Shown in pieces: positions 1 to 5,118 of a DNA stretch of 8,252 nt. A program made the translations under genes and the position numbers. The number at the start of each line of letters is the position of its first letter. Within the stretch, counting starts at the first letter, position 1. The stretch is from JAWXCB01 sp034440455. GTDB taxonomy: Bacteria > Bacteroidota > Bacteroidia > Chitinophagales > CAIOSU01. The stretch lies in NCBI GenBank assembly GCA_034440455.1, contig JAWXCB010000121.1, forward strand, positions 1 to 8,252. The letters run 5' to 3'. The notes beneath the pieces are model-generated. The model saw nothing but the letters and a program-made list of their open reading frames with translations, did not search any database and was not told the DNA's origin.

Positions 1-1
1 A

Positions 2-37
2 ATACACGAAGTTAAAAACCTTTTCTACTTCGTGTAT
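2..37. repeat. Perfect 11-bp inverted repeat (hairpin)
   Basis: ATACACGAAGT at 2-12 is the exact reverse complement of ACTTCGTGTAT at 27-37, leaving a 14-nt loop. No run of T follows on either strand, so it is not a classical intrinsic terminator. It could be the 3' hairpin of a gene to the left or an operator-like palindrome. Confidence 0.7.
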
Positions 38-49
38 CCACCCCATTTC

Positions 50-99
50 GGGAGTTAACACGAAACTCAGCCTGCTTTCCGGTTTCGTATTAACTTCCC
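50..99. repeat. Imperfect long inverted repeat
   Basis: The arm GGAGTTAACACGAAAC (51-66) pairs with GTTTCGTATTAACTTCC (82-98), with one single-base bulge and one C/T difference. The loop is 15 nt. The arm shares the words ACACGAA and GTTAA with the hairpin at 2-37 but in swapped order, so the two may belong to one element. No T tract follows. Confidence 0.6.
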
Positions 100-153
100 A
101 AAGATACCTCTTTTTATTTCCCATCCAAACCCCGCCTCATCCATCTCTTTGTA

Positions 154-441
154 AGCGTTGACTACGGGCGATCAACGCTTGATTACGGGCTATGCAGCGT
201 TGACTACGGGCGCTCAACGCTCGATTACGGGCTATGCAGCGTTGACTACGGGCGCTCAACGCTTGATTACGGGAAATGCAGCGTTGACTACGGGCGATCA
301 ACGCTTGATTACGGGCTATGCAGCGTTGACTACGGGCGATCAACGCTTGATTACGGGAAATGCAGCGTTGACTAAGGGCGATCAACGCTTGATTACGGGA
401 AATGCAGCGTTGACTAAGGGCGATCAACGCTTGATTACGGC
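154..441. repeat. Seven-copy 42-bp tandem array with conserved hairpins
   Basis: Seven direct copies of a 42-bp unit start near 152, 194, 236, 278, 320, 362 and 404; the last is degraded after about 440. Each unit is two diverged 21-bp halves, marked by GACTACGGG in the first half and GATTACGGG in the second. Each unit carries a perfect 8-bp inverted repeat, AGCGTTGA then TCAACGCT, separated by 10 nt (first copy: 154-161 and 172-179). The arms are identical in all seven copies. The differences (loop C/A, loop-end A/C, the base after the right arm T/C, and CT/AA in the linker) all lie outside the arms. Because 42 is a multiple of 3, the array is open in frames on both strands, but these have only TTG starts and are unlikely to be genes. 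Confidence 0.93.
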
Positions 442-474
442 TCTTGCAAAAATAATTTCACTCACCCCCGTTCC

Positions 475-537
475 GGCAAGCGTGTCGCTTGTCTGGTTCA
501 CAACTGCGAGCCTGTGGCTCGCAAAGCCGGAGGCTTT
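475..537. repeat. Three consecutive triloop hairpins
   Basis: Hairpin A: GGCAAGCG (475-482), loop TGT, CGCTTGTC (486-493), with one G-T pair. Hairpin B: TGCGAGCC (505-512), loop TGT, GGCTCGCA (516-523), perfect. Hairpin C: AAAGCC (523-528), loop GGA, GGCTTT (532-537), perfect; it shares base 523 with B. The row is followed by a looser inverted repeat TGTTGC/GCAACA (542-547, 568-573) and the palindrome CCCCGGGG (583-590). This layout resembles dispersed palindromic elements or a small structured RNA. I do not recognise a named family. Confidence 0.75.
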
Positions 538-636
538 ATGATGTTGCAAGGCGAATCAAGGCAAGAAGCAACAACCACAAATCCCCGGGGTTATAGGATA
601 GCCGTAATTCTTTGTAACAATTCATCCCTGCAAAGA

Positions 637-662
637 TTTCTTTTGCACCAAAGCAAAAGAAA
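637..662. repeat. Perfect 10-bp hairpin, TTTCTTTTGC arm
   Basis: TTTCTTTTGC (637-646) and GCAAAAGAAA (653-662) form a perfect stem with a 6-nt loop ACCAAA. On the minus strand the A-rich right arm would be read as T-rich, but it lies inside the stem and no separate U tract follows. It is best described as a palindromic intergenic element. Confidence 0.7.
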
Positions 663-680
663 GAACAACCATCTTCAAAA

Positions 681-1024
681 GAACCCCTACCGCACCTTCC
701 CCAAGCCCCACAACCCTCAAAACAACCCCTGCTATCCCTTCCCCAAGCAGCCCCATCCCATTCCCCACCACTACCGCCCTCTCCTAAACGTGTACCATCT
801 TCATCCCAACCACTATTGCACCCCCCGGAATGGCATCCACACCCCTCAGAACGTCATCCATTCCCGTCAGAACCCCATGCGATATCGAATTTCTCCCTAT
901 CGTTTTCAAATTTCAGCCTGTCATTTGAAAATTTCAGGCAATCGTTTTCAAATTTCAGGCAATCGTTTTTAAAATTCCGCGTATCGTTTTCAAATTTTCG
1001 TGTACTGTTTCCGCCCAATCTCCC
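681..1024. repeat. Degenerate 21-bp-period tandem array
   Basis: The clearest part is six units in exact 21-bp register from 899 to 1024 (starts 899, 920, 941, 962, 983, 1004), built around ATCGTTTTCAAATTTCAGG and fading in the last unit. Upstream units at 836, 857 and 878 keep the register but change sequence, sharing TCAGAAC or AATTTC. Further left, CCTTCCCCAAG occurs at 695-705 and 737-747, exactly 42 bp apart, so the period probably continues in the C-rich stretch. Read on the plus strand the array encodes heptads such as SFSNFRQ; on the minus strand, heptads such as LKFENDC. It is open in several frames, but no ATG starts any of them, so I treat it as non-coding. Confidence 0.8.
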
Positions 1025-1060
1025 CAAATCCCGCTAACTTTCTGTATCAATCTCTTCCTT

Positions 1061-1384
1061 ATGAAACAGGCAATCGCCATTTGCATGATGCTTTGCATCT
1101 CCGCATTCATCACCCGCGCCCAACAGATACAAGAAACTCCCCCTGCGAAGCAAGACTACTACCAAATCTTCCTCGAAGCCCCCATTCAAAAAGTAAATAA
1201 AGTAACTTATAGCAACGACAGCGGCAGCATCCAATTCAAACTATCCCCTGATGGCAAGACCATTCGTCTCTTGGATTACAACAGCGAAGGGGGAGGCATA
1301 AAAGCCGAAGTAGTAAATGCAGAAGGCGCAGTAACGGATGTAATCAAAAGTAAATGCAACGTGCATAGCCTGCAAGAGCTTTGA
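1061..1384 (+). CDS. Small secreted protein of unknown function
   Basis: A 107-residue protein starting at ATG 1061. Residues 1-20 form a signal peptide: one Lys, a hydrophobic core, then ITRA before QQ, a plausible signal peptidase I site. The mature part of about 87 residues is polar and ends in a region with a single Cys near position 99, so no internal disulfide is possible after export. I recognise no family; the alternation of charged and hydrophobic residues suggests a small beta-rich domain. The gene starts 37 bp after the last clear repeat unit. TAACTTTC at 1035-1042 is a 7/8 match to the Bacteroidota -7 element, but no TTG lies at the usual distance upstream. The stop is 2 bp from the stop of the convergent djlA-like gene. 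The codons are C-rich, like the sequence upstream. I am fairly sure it is real because of the signal peptide. Confidence 0.75.
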   Translation: MKQAIAICMMLCISAFITRAQQIQETPPAKQDYYQIFLEAPIQKVNKVTYSNDSGSIQFKLSPDGKTIRLLDYNSEGGGIKAEVVNAEGAVTDVIKSKCNVHSLQEL

Positions 1385-1386
1385 AG

Positions 1387-2127
1387 CTATACAAATCCCC
1401 GCTCCCGCTTAATAGATTCATACGCCACCACCACCTTTTGGTATTTCTCCTTAGCCGCCCGTTGCACATCTTCACCATGATGCACCACCTTATCGGGATG
1501 ATATTGCAGCGTGAGCTTGCGATAAGCCGTTTTCACCTCATCATTCGAGGCTATTTTAGTAATACCGAGAATAGTATAAGTATTTTCGACAGACGGCATC
1601 TTAAACATCGTCCTGATGGAATCAAATTCTGTTTGGTGCAAACCCAGCACCGAAGCAATGCGTCCCAACACATACAACTCTTCCCGCGAAACGCCCCTGT
1701 CCGCATTCGCCACGCCAAACAAGAAGTGCATTAGTTGCAAGCGCGAAGGATAATCAAGCAGCTTGCGCACCTGCGCGCCCACATCATCAATACTAAAACT
1801 GCTTTTATCCAACTGGTTAAAGATGCGCATACTTGAATTGGCTTTCTCTGCGCCAAACCTGCGCACAAAAAAATTGCGCACATATTCCAGTTCAGCTTTT
1901 GATGCAATGCCATCGGCTTTGATTACAAACGCGGAGAGCAATAAAAGGCTGAGGCGAAAATCCGTTTCGGGCGTAGTTTCCGAGCCTGTGTTGATTTCCT
2001 TGCGAAGCACTTCGATTGTGGCGCTGTCAAGCAGCGAGCCGAACGCGAAGCCCAGTAAACCGCCAATAGGTCCTCCGCCAATCACCCAGCCTATTCCTGC
2101 ACCCAGCCATTTTTTGTAACTGCCCAT
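1387..2127 (-). CDS. DjlA-like TerB/J-domain co-chaperone
   Basis: A 246-residue protein starting at ATG 2127. Residues 8-33 are a glycine-zipper hydrophobic segment (GAGIGWVIGGGPIGGLLG), like the unusual membrane anchor of DjlA. Residues about 56-175 resemble a TerB-like helical domain, with the pattern FVIKADGIASKAELEYVRNF. Residues 182-246 are a J domain, with HPD at 210-212 preceded by YRKLTLQY. This is the domain order of DjlA, whose J domain stimulates the ATPase of DnaK; most of the protein would be cytoplasmic. E. coli DjlA is slightly longer. The gene is divergent from the hslR-like gene (83 bp apart) and convergent with the small secreted gene (2 bp apart). TAATTTTA upstream, on the minus strand at 2156-2149, is a weak -7-like match. 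Domain identity is secure; orthology to djlA is an inference. Confidence 0.92.
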   Translation of the reverse strand: MGSYKKWLGAGIGWVIGGGPIGGLLGFAFGSLLDSATIEVLRKEINTGSETTPETDFRLSLLLLSAFVIKADGIASKAELEYVRNFFVRRFGAEKANSSMRIFNQLDKSSFSIDDVGAQVRKLLDYPSRLQLMHFLFGVANADRGVSREELYVLGRIASVLGLHQTEFDSIRTMFKMPSVENTYTILGITKIASNDEVKTAYRKLTLQYHPDKVVHHGEDVQRAAKEKYQKVVVAYESIKRERGFV

Positions 2128-2181
2128 TACTTACTTTTTCTGTGAGCATAAAATTAGGATATTTCACTTCTGTTTCTGAAC

Positions 2182-2202
2182 ACTAATGACTAACCACTAA
2201 CG
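2182..2202. repeat. Three tandem heptamers with stops in six frames
   Basis: ACTAATG, ACTAACC and ACTAACG lie in tandem, followed by a partial fourth (ACTG). Each contains TAA on the plus strand (2184, 2191, 2198) and CTA, which reads TAG on the minus strand (2183, 2190, 2197). Since 7 is 1 modulo 3, the three copies place a stop in every frame of both strands. The cluster lies 9 bp before the hslR-like ATG, where a ribosome-binding site would be in other phyla; there is no Shine-Dalgarno sequence. Confidence 0.8.
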
Positions 2203-2210
2203 ACTGTACC

Positions 2211-2573
2211 ATGCGAATTGACAAATGGCTGTGGCATGTGCGCGCATTCAAATCACGTACGCTCGCAACAGATGCGTGTAATGCGGGTAAAGTAAAAATC
2301 AATGAGAAAAGCGTGAAGCCTGCGCATGAAGTTACTGTGGGCGACACGGTGCAATTCAAAAATCAGGCAGGAATAAAAATTTACAAAGTAGTGATGTTGA
2401 TGCAACGCAGGGTTTCTCCCGAACTTGCAAAAACATGCTTTGAAGATTTCTCACCGCCACCCGAACAAAACGAAAAACCGCCTTCGTCCTTCCATCATTA
2501 TCCGCAACGCGAGCGGGGCGCAGGCAGACCTACCAAAAAAGAGCGCAGGGATATGGGCAAATGGAATGAGTAG
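2211..2573 (+). CDS. hslR: S4-domain RNA-binding protein, Hsp15-like
   Basis: A 120-residue protein starting at ATG 2211. Residues 1-50 are a clear S4 RNA-binding motif: MRIDKWLWHVRAFKSR, then ATDACNAGKVKINEKSVKPA, then VGDTV. The C-terminal tail (about 85-120) is basic and Pro-rich and ends RPTKKERRDMGKW, typical of the Hsp15 family. In E. coli, Hsp15 binds the free 50S subunit that still carries a nascent chain with tRNA, and helps rescue stalled ribosomes. The protein is slightly shorter than E. coli Hsp15 (133 residues). It is cytoplasmic, with no signal peptide or membrane segment. It may share a transcript with the barrel genes, which begin 80 bp downstream with no terminator hairpin between. 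Family membership is firm; the rescue role is inferred from the family. Confidence 0.9.
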   Translation: MRIDKWLWHVRAFKSRTLATDACNAGKVKINEKSVKPAHEVTVGDTVQFKNQAGIKIYKVVMLMQRRVSPELAKTCFEDFSPPPEQNEKPPSSFHHYPQRERGAGRPTKKERRDMGKWNE

Positions 2574-2653
2574 CATCTCTGCTTTTTCATTCGCACAATA
2601 ATTTTTCCTTCCCATTGTTTTATGGACATCTTCTTTCATTTAAACAACCGGAT

Positions 2654-3286
2654 ATGCGCATCCTCATTTTCCTTCTCGCACTGTTGCAGTTTTCACTTGC
2701 AGAAGCACAGAACACGTTTGAAAAACAAGGCGGCAACTTCAGCCTCGGGATGCGCAGCACTGTCAGCGCATTCAGTCATGGTGAAAAAAATGTCGGATAT
2801 GGCGCGGGCGGTCAGTTTCGCATTCAACTCACTGACCGAATAAATACAGAATGGTTTCTCGATGTACTCTCCACCAATATTGAAAACAAAGCGCAGCGCA
2901 TGGATTATCATGTGGGTTGGTCAGTAATGTATTACTTGATTGACCCGCGCGCCTTCACCCGAAAGGTAACGCCTTATGTTGTTGCCGGACACTGTTTCGA
3001 TTTCACAAAGATTAGCATCAATGGAAATAATGGCGATGCTCAATCGCGCTTTAGTTCTGCTGTGCAGGCAGGCGTTGGATTTCATTACAACATCACTCCG
3101 AAACTTGACCTCTCTCCGCAAGTGCAATACATGCTGCATCTCGGCAAAGACCTTCATGCGCATGTGACTGATGAAGGCGTGGAACTTGAAGAACATGCTC
3201 GCGCAGGATGGGAAGGACATTTGCTTTTCAATCTCAGTATGAATTACAAATTCGCACAACTATGGAAACCCGGAAAAAAATCCTGA
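2654..3286 (+). CDS. Exported beta-barrel-like outer membrane protein
   Basis: A 210-residue protein. I chose ATG 2654 because it is followed at once by a signal peptide (MRILIFLLALLQFSLAEAQ, cut after AEA); the frame is open further left only from a TTG at 2615. The mature part is rich in alternating aromatic and polar residues and Gly, with strand-like stretches: GAGGQFRIQLTDRINTEWFLDVL, YHVGWSVMYYLI, KVTPYVVAGHCFDF, FSSAVQAGVGFHYNITPKLDLSPQVQYMLHL, and a C-terminal HLLFNLSMNYKF. This pattern, with TPYVVAG and GVGFHYNITP, is usual for small 8-strand outer membrane barrels of Bacteroidota. No specific ligand can be named. Its last 25 bp overlap the start of the next barrel gene in a different frame. 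Confidence 0.85.
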   Translation: MRILIFLLALLQFSLAEAQNTFEKQGGNFSLGMRSTVSAFSHGEKNVGYGAGGQFRIQLTDRINTEWFLDVLSTNIENKAQRMDYHVGWSVMYYLIDPRAFTRKVTPYVVAGHCFDFTKISINGNNGDAQSRFSSAVQAGVGFHYNITPKLDLSPQVQYMLHLGKDLHAHVTDEGVELEEHARAGWEGHLLFNLSMNYKFAQLWKPGKKS

Positions 3287-3840
3287 CATCTTTTTTATTG
3301 TTAGCAGTCCTTTCTGTTTCAGCGCAGCCGATTGTCGAAAACAGGAAAGGAAATTTACGCACACAGGGGAATCTTGCAGGCGGCTACCTGTTTTCGCAGA
3401 AAGCAGCGGGCGCGTATCTCACAGGAGATTTCGATTTGTTTCTTGATGAGCAGGTTTCTTTTACCGGTTCCGGATGGTATGGATTTAAAGTGAGCGACAA
3501 TGCAACCGGATTAATCCGCAACCACTCCATCTTCAGCGGGTTCAATTATCATCCGGTGAAAAAAGGAAGGTGGGATCCGTTCATTGGGCTTAGTCCAGGA
3601 TTGGGAATCGCTGAGTTGAAGTATGCTGACAGTGAAGGCATTTCCCAATCAACAATCGGATTGGCGCCTTTGATTTCAGGGGAAATCGGTTGCAATTATT
3701 ATGTCGGCTCGGTGTTCAACCTGTTTGTGAAAGCGCGGGGAGTTACCGGACAAGCACGTGGCGATGCGCCAACACCAACTCGCTTGGACGAAATAAAAAT
3801 CACTGCGGGGCTGGGGTGGAATCTGCGCTTGTGGAAATAA
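3262..3840 (+). CDS. Second exported beta-barrel-like protein
   Basis: A 192-residue protein starting at ATG 3262, inside the 3' end of the upstream barrel gene (25-bp overlap, +2 frame relative to it). This start gives a normal signal peptide: METRKK, a hydrophobic core, and SVSAQ, cut after Ala21. An open stretch further left, from a TTG at 3208, would bury the signal and is unlikely. The mature part has strand-like segments such as GAYLTGDFDLFLDEQVSFTGSGWYGF, PFIGLSPGLGIAEL, LAPLISGEIGCNYYVGSVFNLFVKARGV and a C-terminal KITAGLGWNLRLW, consistent with a small outer membrane barrel. The overlap suggests translational coupling with the first barrel gene, so the two may work together. The stop is 9 bp from the stop of the convergent MmcQ/YjbR gene. 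Confidence 0.85.
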   Translation: METRKKILTSFLLLAVLSVSAQPIVENRKGNLRTQGNLAGGYLFSQKAAGAYLTGDFDLFLDEQVSFTGSGWYGFKVSDNATGLIRNHSIFSGFNYHPVKKGRWDPFIGLSPGLGIAELKYADSEGISQSTIGLAPLISGEIGCNYYVGSVFNLFVKARGVTGQARGDAPTPTRLDEIKITAGLGWNLRLWK

Positions 3841-3849
3841 ATATTTTCC

Positions 3850-4188
3850 TCACAATTGCCTCAGCACTTTTTTCGGAAGTTTCGCTTTAATTATTTCATA
3901 CGACTGCCGGACGTAATGCTCCCATTCCTTCTTTGAAAATCGCAGAGGGCTTTGAACATACACCCATTTGTATCTTGCTAAGTAGGGAGCGGGGAGAATG
4001 TGATTGGTTGCAGTGAGTTCTTCAAAATCTTCATCACCCGCTTTGAACGAAACAGTGAGCGGTTCAGTCATGGAGCTTATACAAAACATCTTTCCACCAA
4101 TGGAAAAGCAGAGGTCGTTTTCCCATTTAATGTCTTCCGTTGCATGAGGAAGTGAAAGACAGAAGTTGCGGAGTTGTTCGATGTTCAT
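3850..4188 (-). CDS. MmcQ/YjbR family protein
   Basis: A 112-residue cytoplasmic protein starting at ATG 4188. The family signature is clear: an N-terminal LRNFCLSLPHATEDIKW segment, FSIGGKMFC, then a strand SFKAGDEDFEEL, then PAPYLARYKWVYV, and a C-terminal helix with YVRQSYEIIKAKLPKK. The fold is the CyaY-like double-wing domain. Members are annotated as DNA-binding on weak evidence and the biochemical role is not established. The length is normal for the family. It converges on the second barrel gene with 9 bp between stops. TAAATTCG on the minus strand (4216-4209) is a 7/8 match to the -7 element. Family call is firm, function unknown. Confidence 0.92.
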   Translation of the reverse strand: MNIEQLRNFCLSLPHATEDIKWENDLCFSIGGKMFCISSMTEPLTVSFKAGDEDFEELTATNHILPAPYLARYKWVYVQSPLRFSKKEWEHYVRQSYEIIKAKLPKKVLRQL

Positions 4189-4269
4189 GCCTGATGTTTA
4201 TAGAAGCTCGAATTTACAACGAACGCAATAGGAGAAAAGCATTTGCGCTGTATCGTCTGTATTTTTCTT

Positions 4270-4305
4270 AAAAAAAAAGCCCGCCTCTTGCGGGGCGGAC
4301 TTTTT
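4270..4305 (-). terminator. Intrinsic terminator of the lipoprotein gene
   Basis: A GC-rich stem, AAAGCCCGCCTC paired with GGGGCGGACTTT across a TTGC loop, contains one mismatch and one G-T pair. On the minus strand it is followed by nine T (complement of A at 4270-4278), the form of a Rho-independent terminator for the gene ending at 4326. On the plus strand five T follow (4301-4305), so it may also work in that direction, although no plus-strand gene ends just before it. Confidence 0.85.
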
Positions 4306-4325
4306 AATTGGAGAATACTCCGCAA

Positions 4326-4514
4326 TTATTGCGCAGGAGCAACTGTTGAATCAACCTTTGCAGTGGTGTCTGCGGGAGTTGTTTCAACTGGAGTTGTCGT
4401 TTCTGTAGCCGCAGGGGTGGCGGTTTCAGGCGTTGCAGTTGTTTCAGTGGTTGTCTGCGAATTGCAGGCAGTCAGCAAACTGAAAAGGATTGCTGAATAG
4501 AACATGTTTTTCAT
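4326..4514 (-). CDS. Small Thr/Ala/Pro-rich lipoprotein
   Basis: A 62-residue protein starting at ATG 4514. Residues 1-16 are a lipoprotein signal (MKNMFYSAILFSLLTA) ending in the lipobox LLTAC, with Cys17 the lipidated residue. The remaining 45 residues are low-complexity Thr, Ala, Pro, Glu and Val with no folded domain, so it is probably a membrane-tethered flexible tail. It has its own terminator (4270-4305). TAATTTCG on the minus strand (4556-4549) is a 7/8 match to the -7 element about 35 bp before the start, without a clear TTG upstream. Small lipoproteins of this type are common in Bacteroidota and have no assigned role. Its reality rests on the lipobox, the start and the terminator placed together. 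Confidence 0.8.
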   Translation of the reverse strand: MKNMFYSAILFSLLTACNSQTTTETTATPETATPAATETTTPVETTPADTTAKVDSTVAPAQ

Positions 4515-4606
4515 AATCGGTTGTTTGGACTGTTTTTTAAATCCGCTGCGAAATTATCTGTGATATGAATACGATAATGAATTTTGGTAAGAAATATTTT
4601 TCTATT

Positions 4607-4634
4607 GAGGGTTGGGGGTGGAGGGTGGTGTGTT
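4607..4634. repeat. G-rich heptamer repeat
   Basis: Four consecutive 7-nt blocks, GAGGGTT, GGGGGTG, GAGGGTG and GTGTGTT; the first three are clearly related. The plus strand contains G runs of 3, 5, 2, 3 and 2, enough for a two-tier G-quadruplex but lacking four runs of three. It lies between the lipoprotein and DUF423 genes, and the C-rich complement would be in any transcript that runs from the DUF423 gene. Confidence 0.6.
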
Positions 4635-4673
4635 GAGCAAGCGAAAGATAATTCCTAACGTGTTATATGCGAT

Positions 4674-4694
4674 AATTCTTAATTCTCAATTCCT
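4674..4694. repeat. AATTCNN heptamer repeat at the DUF423 stop
   Basis: AATTCTT, AATTCTC and AATTCCT lie in tandem. Read on the minus strand, the repeat runs through the last codons of the DUF423 gene: its stop TGA (4688-4686) sits inside it, and a TAA in another frame follows 7 bp later (4681-4679). On the plus strand TAA occurs at 4673 and 4680. The short related heptamers resemble those at 2182-2202 in length and copy number but not in sequence. Confidence 0.65.
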
Positions 4695-5048
4695 CATTGC
4701 ATATACTCCCATCATCCCCCACCCTGCCAGAAAAGACAGCCCGCCAAGGGGCGTAATCATTCCAAGTGTTTTCATGCCCGTTACAGCCATCACATACAGC
4801 GAGCCGCTGAACAGCGCGATGCCGAGCAGAAAGGCAATGCCCGCATAGCTCAACAGTTTTGAATCGTTTCTTATCAGCGCCACTGCAAGCAGCGCAAACG
4901 TGTGATAGAAATGATAGCGGTTGCCGGTTTCAAACCATTGCAGGGCTTCCGCGCTCAAGTGTGGCTTCAAGCCATGCGCGCCAAAGGCACCGAGGGCAAC
5001 GGCAATGAAACCCGAAAGAGCAGCGATACCAAGAAAAGTTTTATTCAC
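4686..5048 (-). CDS. DUF423 (YgdD-type) inner membrane protein
   Basis: A 120-residue protein starting at ATG 5048, with about four membrane helices (roughly 5-24, 46-60, 68-90 and 95-117). The family hallmarks are present in order: GAFGAHGLK at 20-28, the conserved Trp/Tyr/His stretch WFETGNRYHFYHTFALL at 38-54, LFSGSLY at 79-85, and TPLGGLSFLAGW at 99-110. The length is typical. DUF423 proteins are widespread small inner membrane proteins of unknown biochemical function. The gene is divergent from the large propeller gene (70 bp between starts). Its stop codon lies within a heptamer repeat, and no terminator hairpin follows, so transcripts may run on toward the lipoprotein gene. Family call is firm. 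Confidence 0.93.
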   Translation of the reverse strand: MNKTFLGIAALSGFIAVALGAFGAHGLKPHLSAEALQWFETGNRYHFYHTFALLAVALIRNDSKLLSYAGIAFLLGIALFSGSLYVMAVTGMKTLGMITPLGGLSFLAGWGMMGVYAMRN

Positions 5049-5103
5049 AAAAACAGGTTAGCATTCATTGGCAGCGCAAGATAGACTTCCGTTGCGTAAC
5101 CTT

Positions 5104-5111
5104 TACTTTTG
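5104..5111 (+). promoter_or_regulatory. Candidate Bacteroidota -7 element TACTTTTG
   Basis: TACTTTTG is a perfect match to the Bacteroidota -7 consensus TAnnTTTG. It ends 7 bp before ATG 5119, so transcription would start at or next to the start codon and the mRNA would have almost no leader. The -33 TTG is not at the usual distance: TTG at 5092-5094 is too close and TTG at 5068-5070 too far. Confidence 0.4.
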
Positions 5112-5118
5112 CTCTCGC

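Larger units (their letters stand above)
1..151. other. Gene-free left edge with two inverted repeats
   Basis: No open frame here has a credible start. Two inverted repeats occupy positions 2-99 and are listed separately. The rest (100-151) is T- and C-rich with no recognisable promoter or gene end. The left neighbour lies outside the window, so this could be the 3' flank of a gene that is not visible. Confidence 0.6.

Noticed and set aside
154..441. CRISPR array
   Set aside because: The 42-bp copies follow each other directly with no unique spacers, and no cas gene is present.
154..441. Iterons of a replication origin
   Set aside because: The period fits iterons, but there is no rep gene or AT-rich region, and genes here look chromosomal.
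137..541. Repeat proteins on both strands over array 1
   Set aside because: Open frames arise on both strands because 42 is a multiple of 3. The only starts are TTG, and the plus frame opens right after a TAA and runs through the hairpin row.
514..1037. Pro/His-rich or Phe/Ser-rich small proteins over array 2
   Set aside because: They are translations of C-rich or repeat DNA without ATG starts, signal peptides or known domains.
2615..2653. Longer start for the first barrel protein
   Set aside because: It starts at TTG and places 13 polar residues before the signal peptide.
2579..2653. Terminator between the hslR-like gene and the first barrel gene
   Set aside because: There are T runs but no stem in front of them.
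5068..5118. Longer start for the propeller protein
   Set aside because: It starts at TTG and would put the likely promoter inside the coding region, ahead of the membrane anchor.
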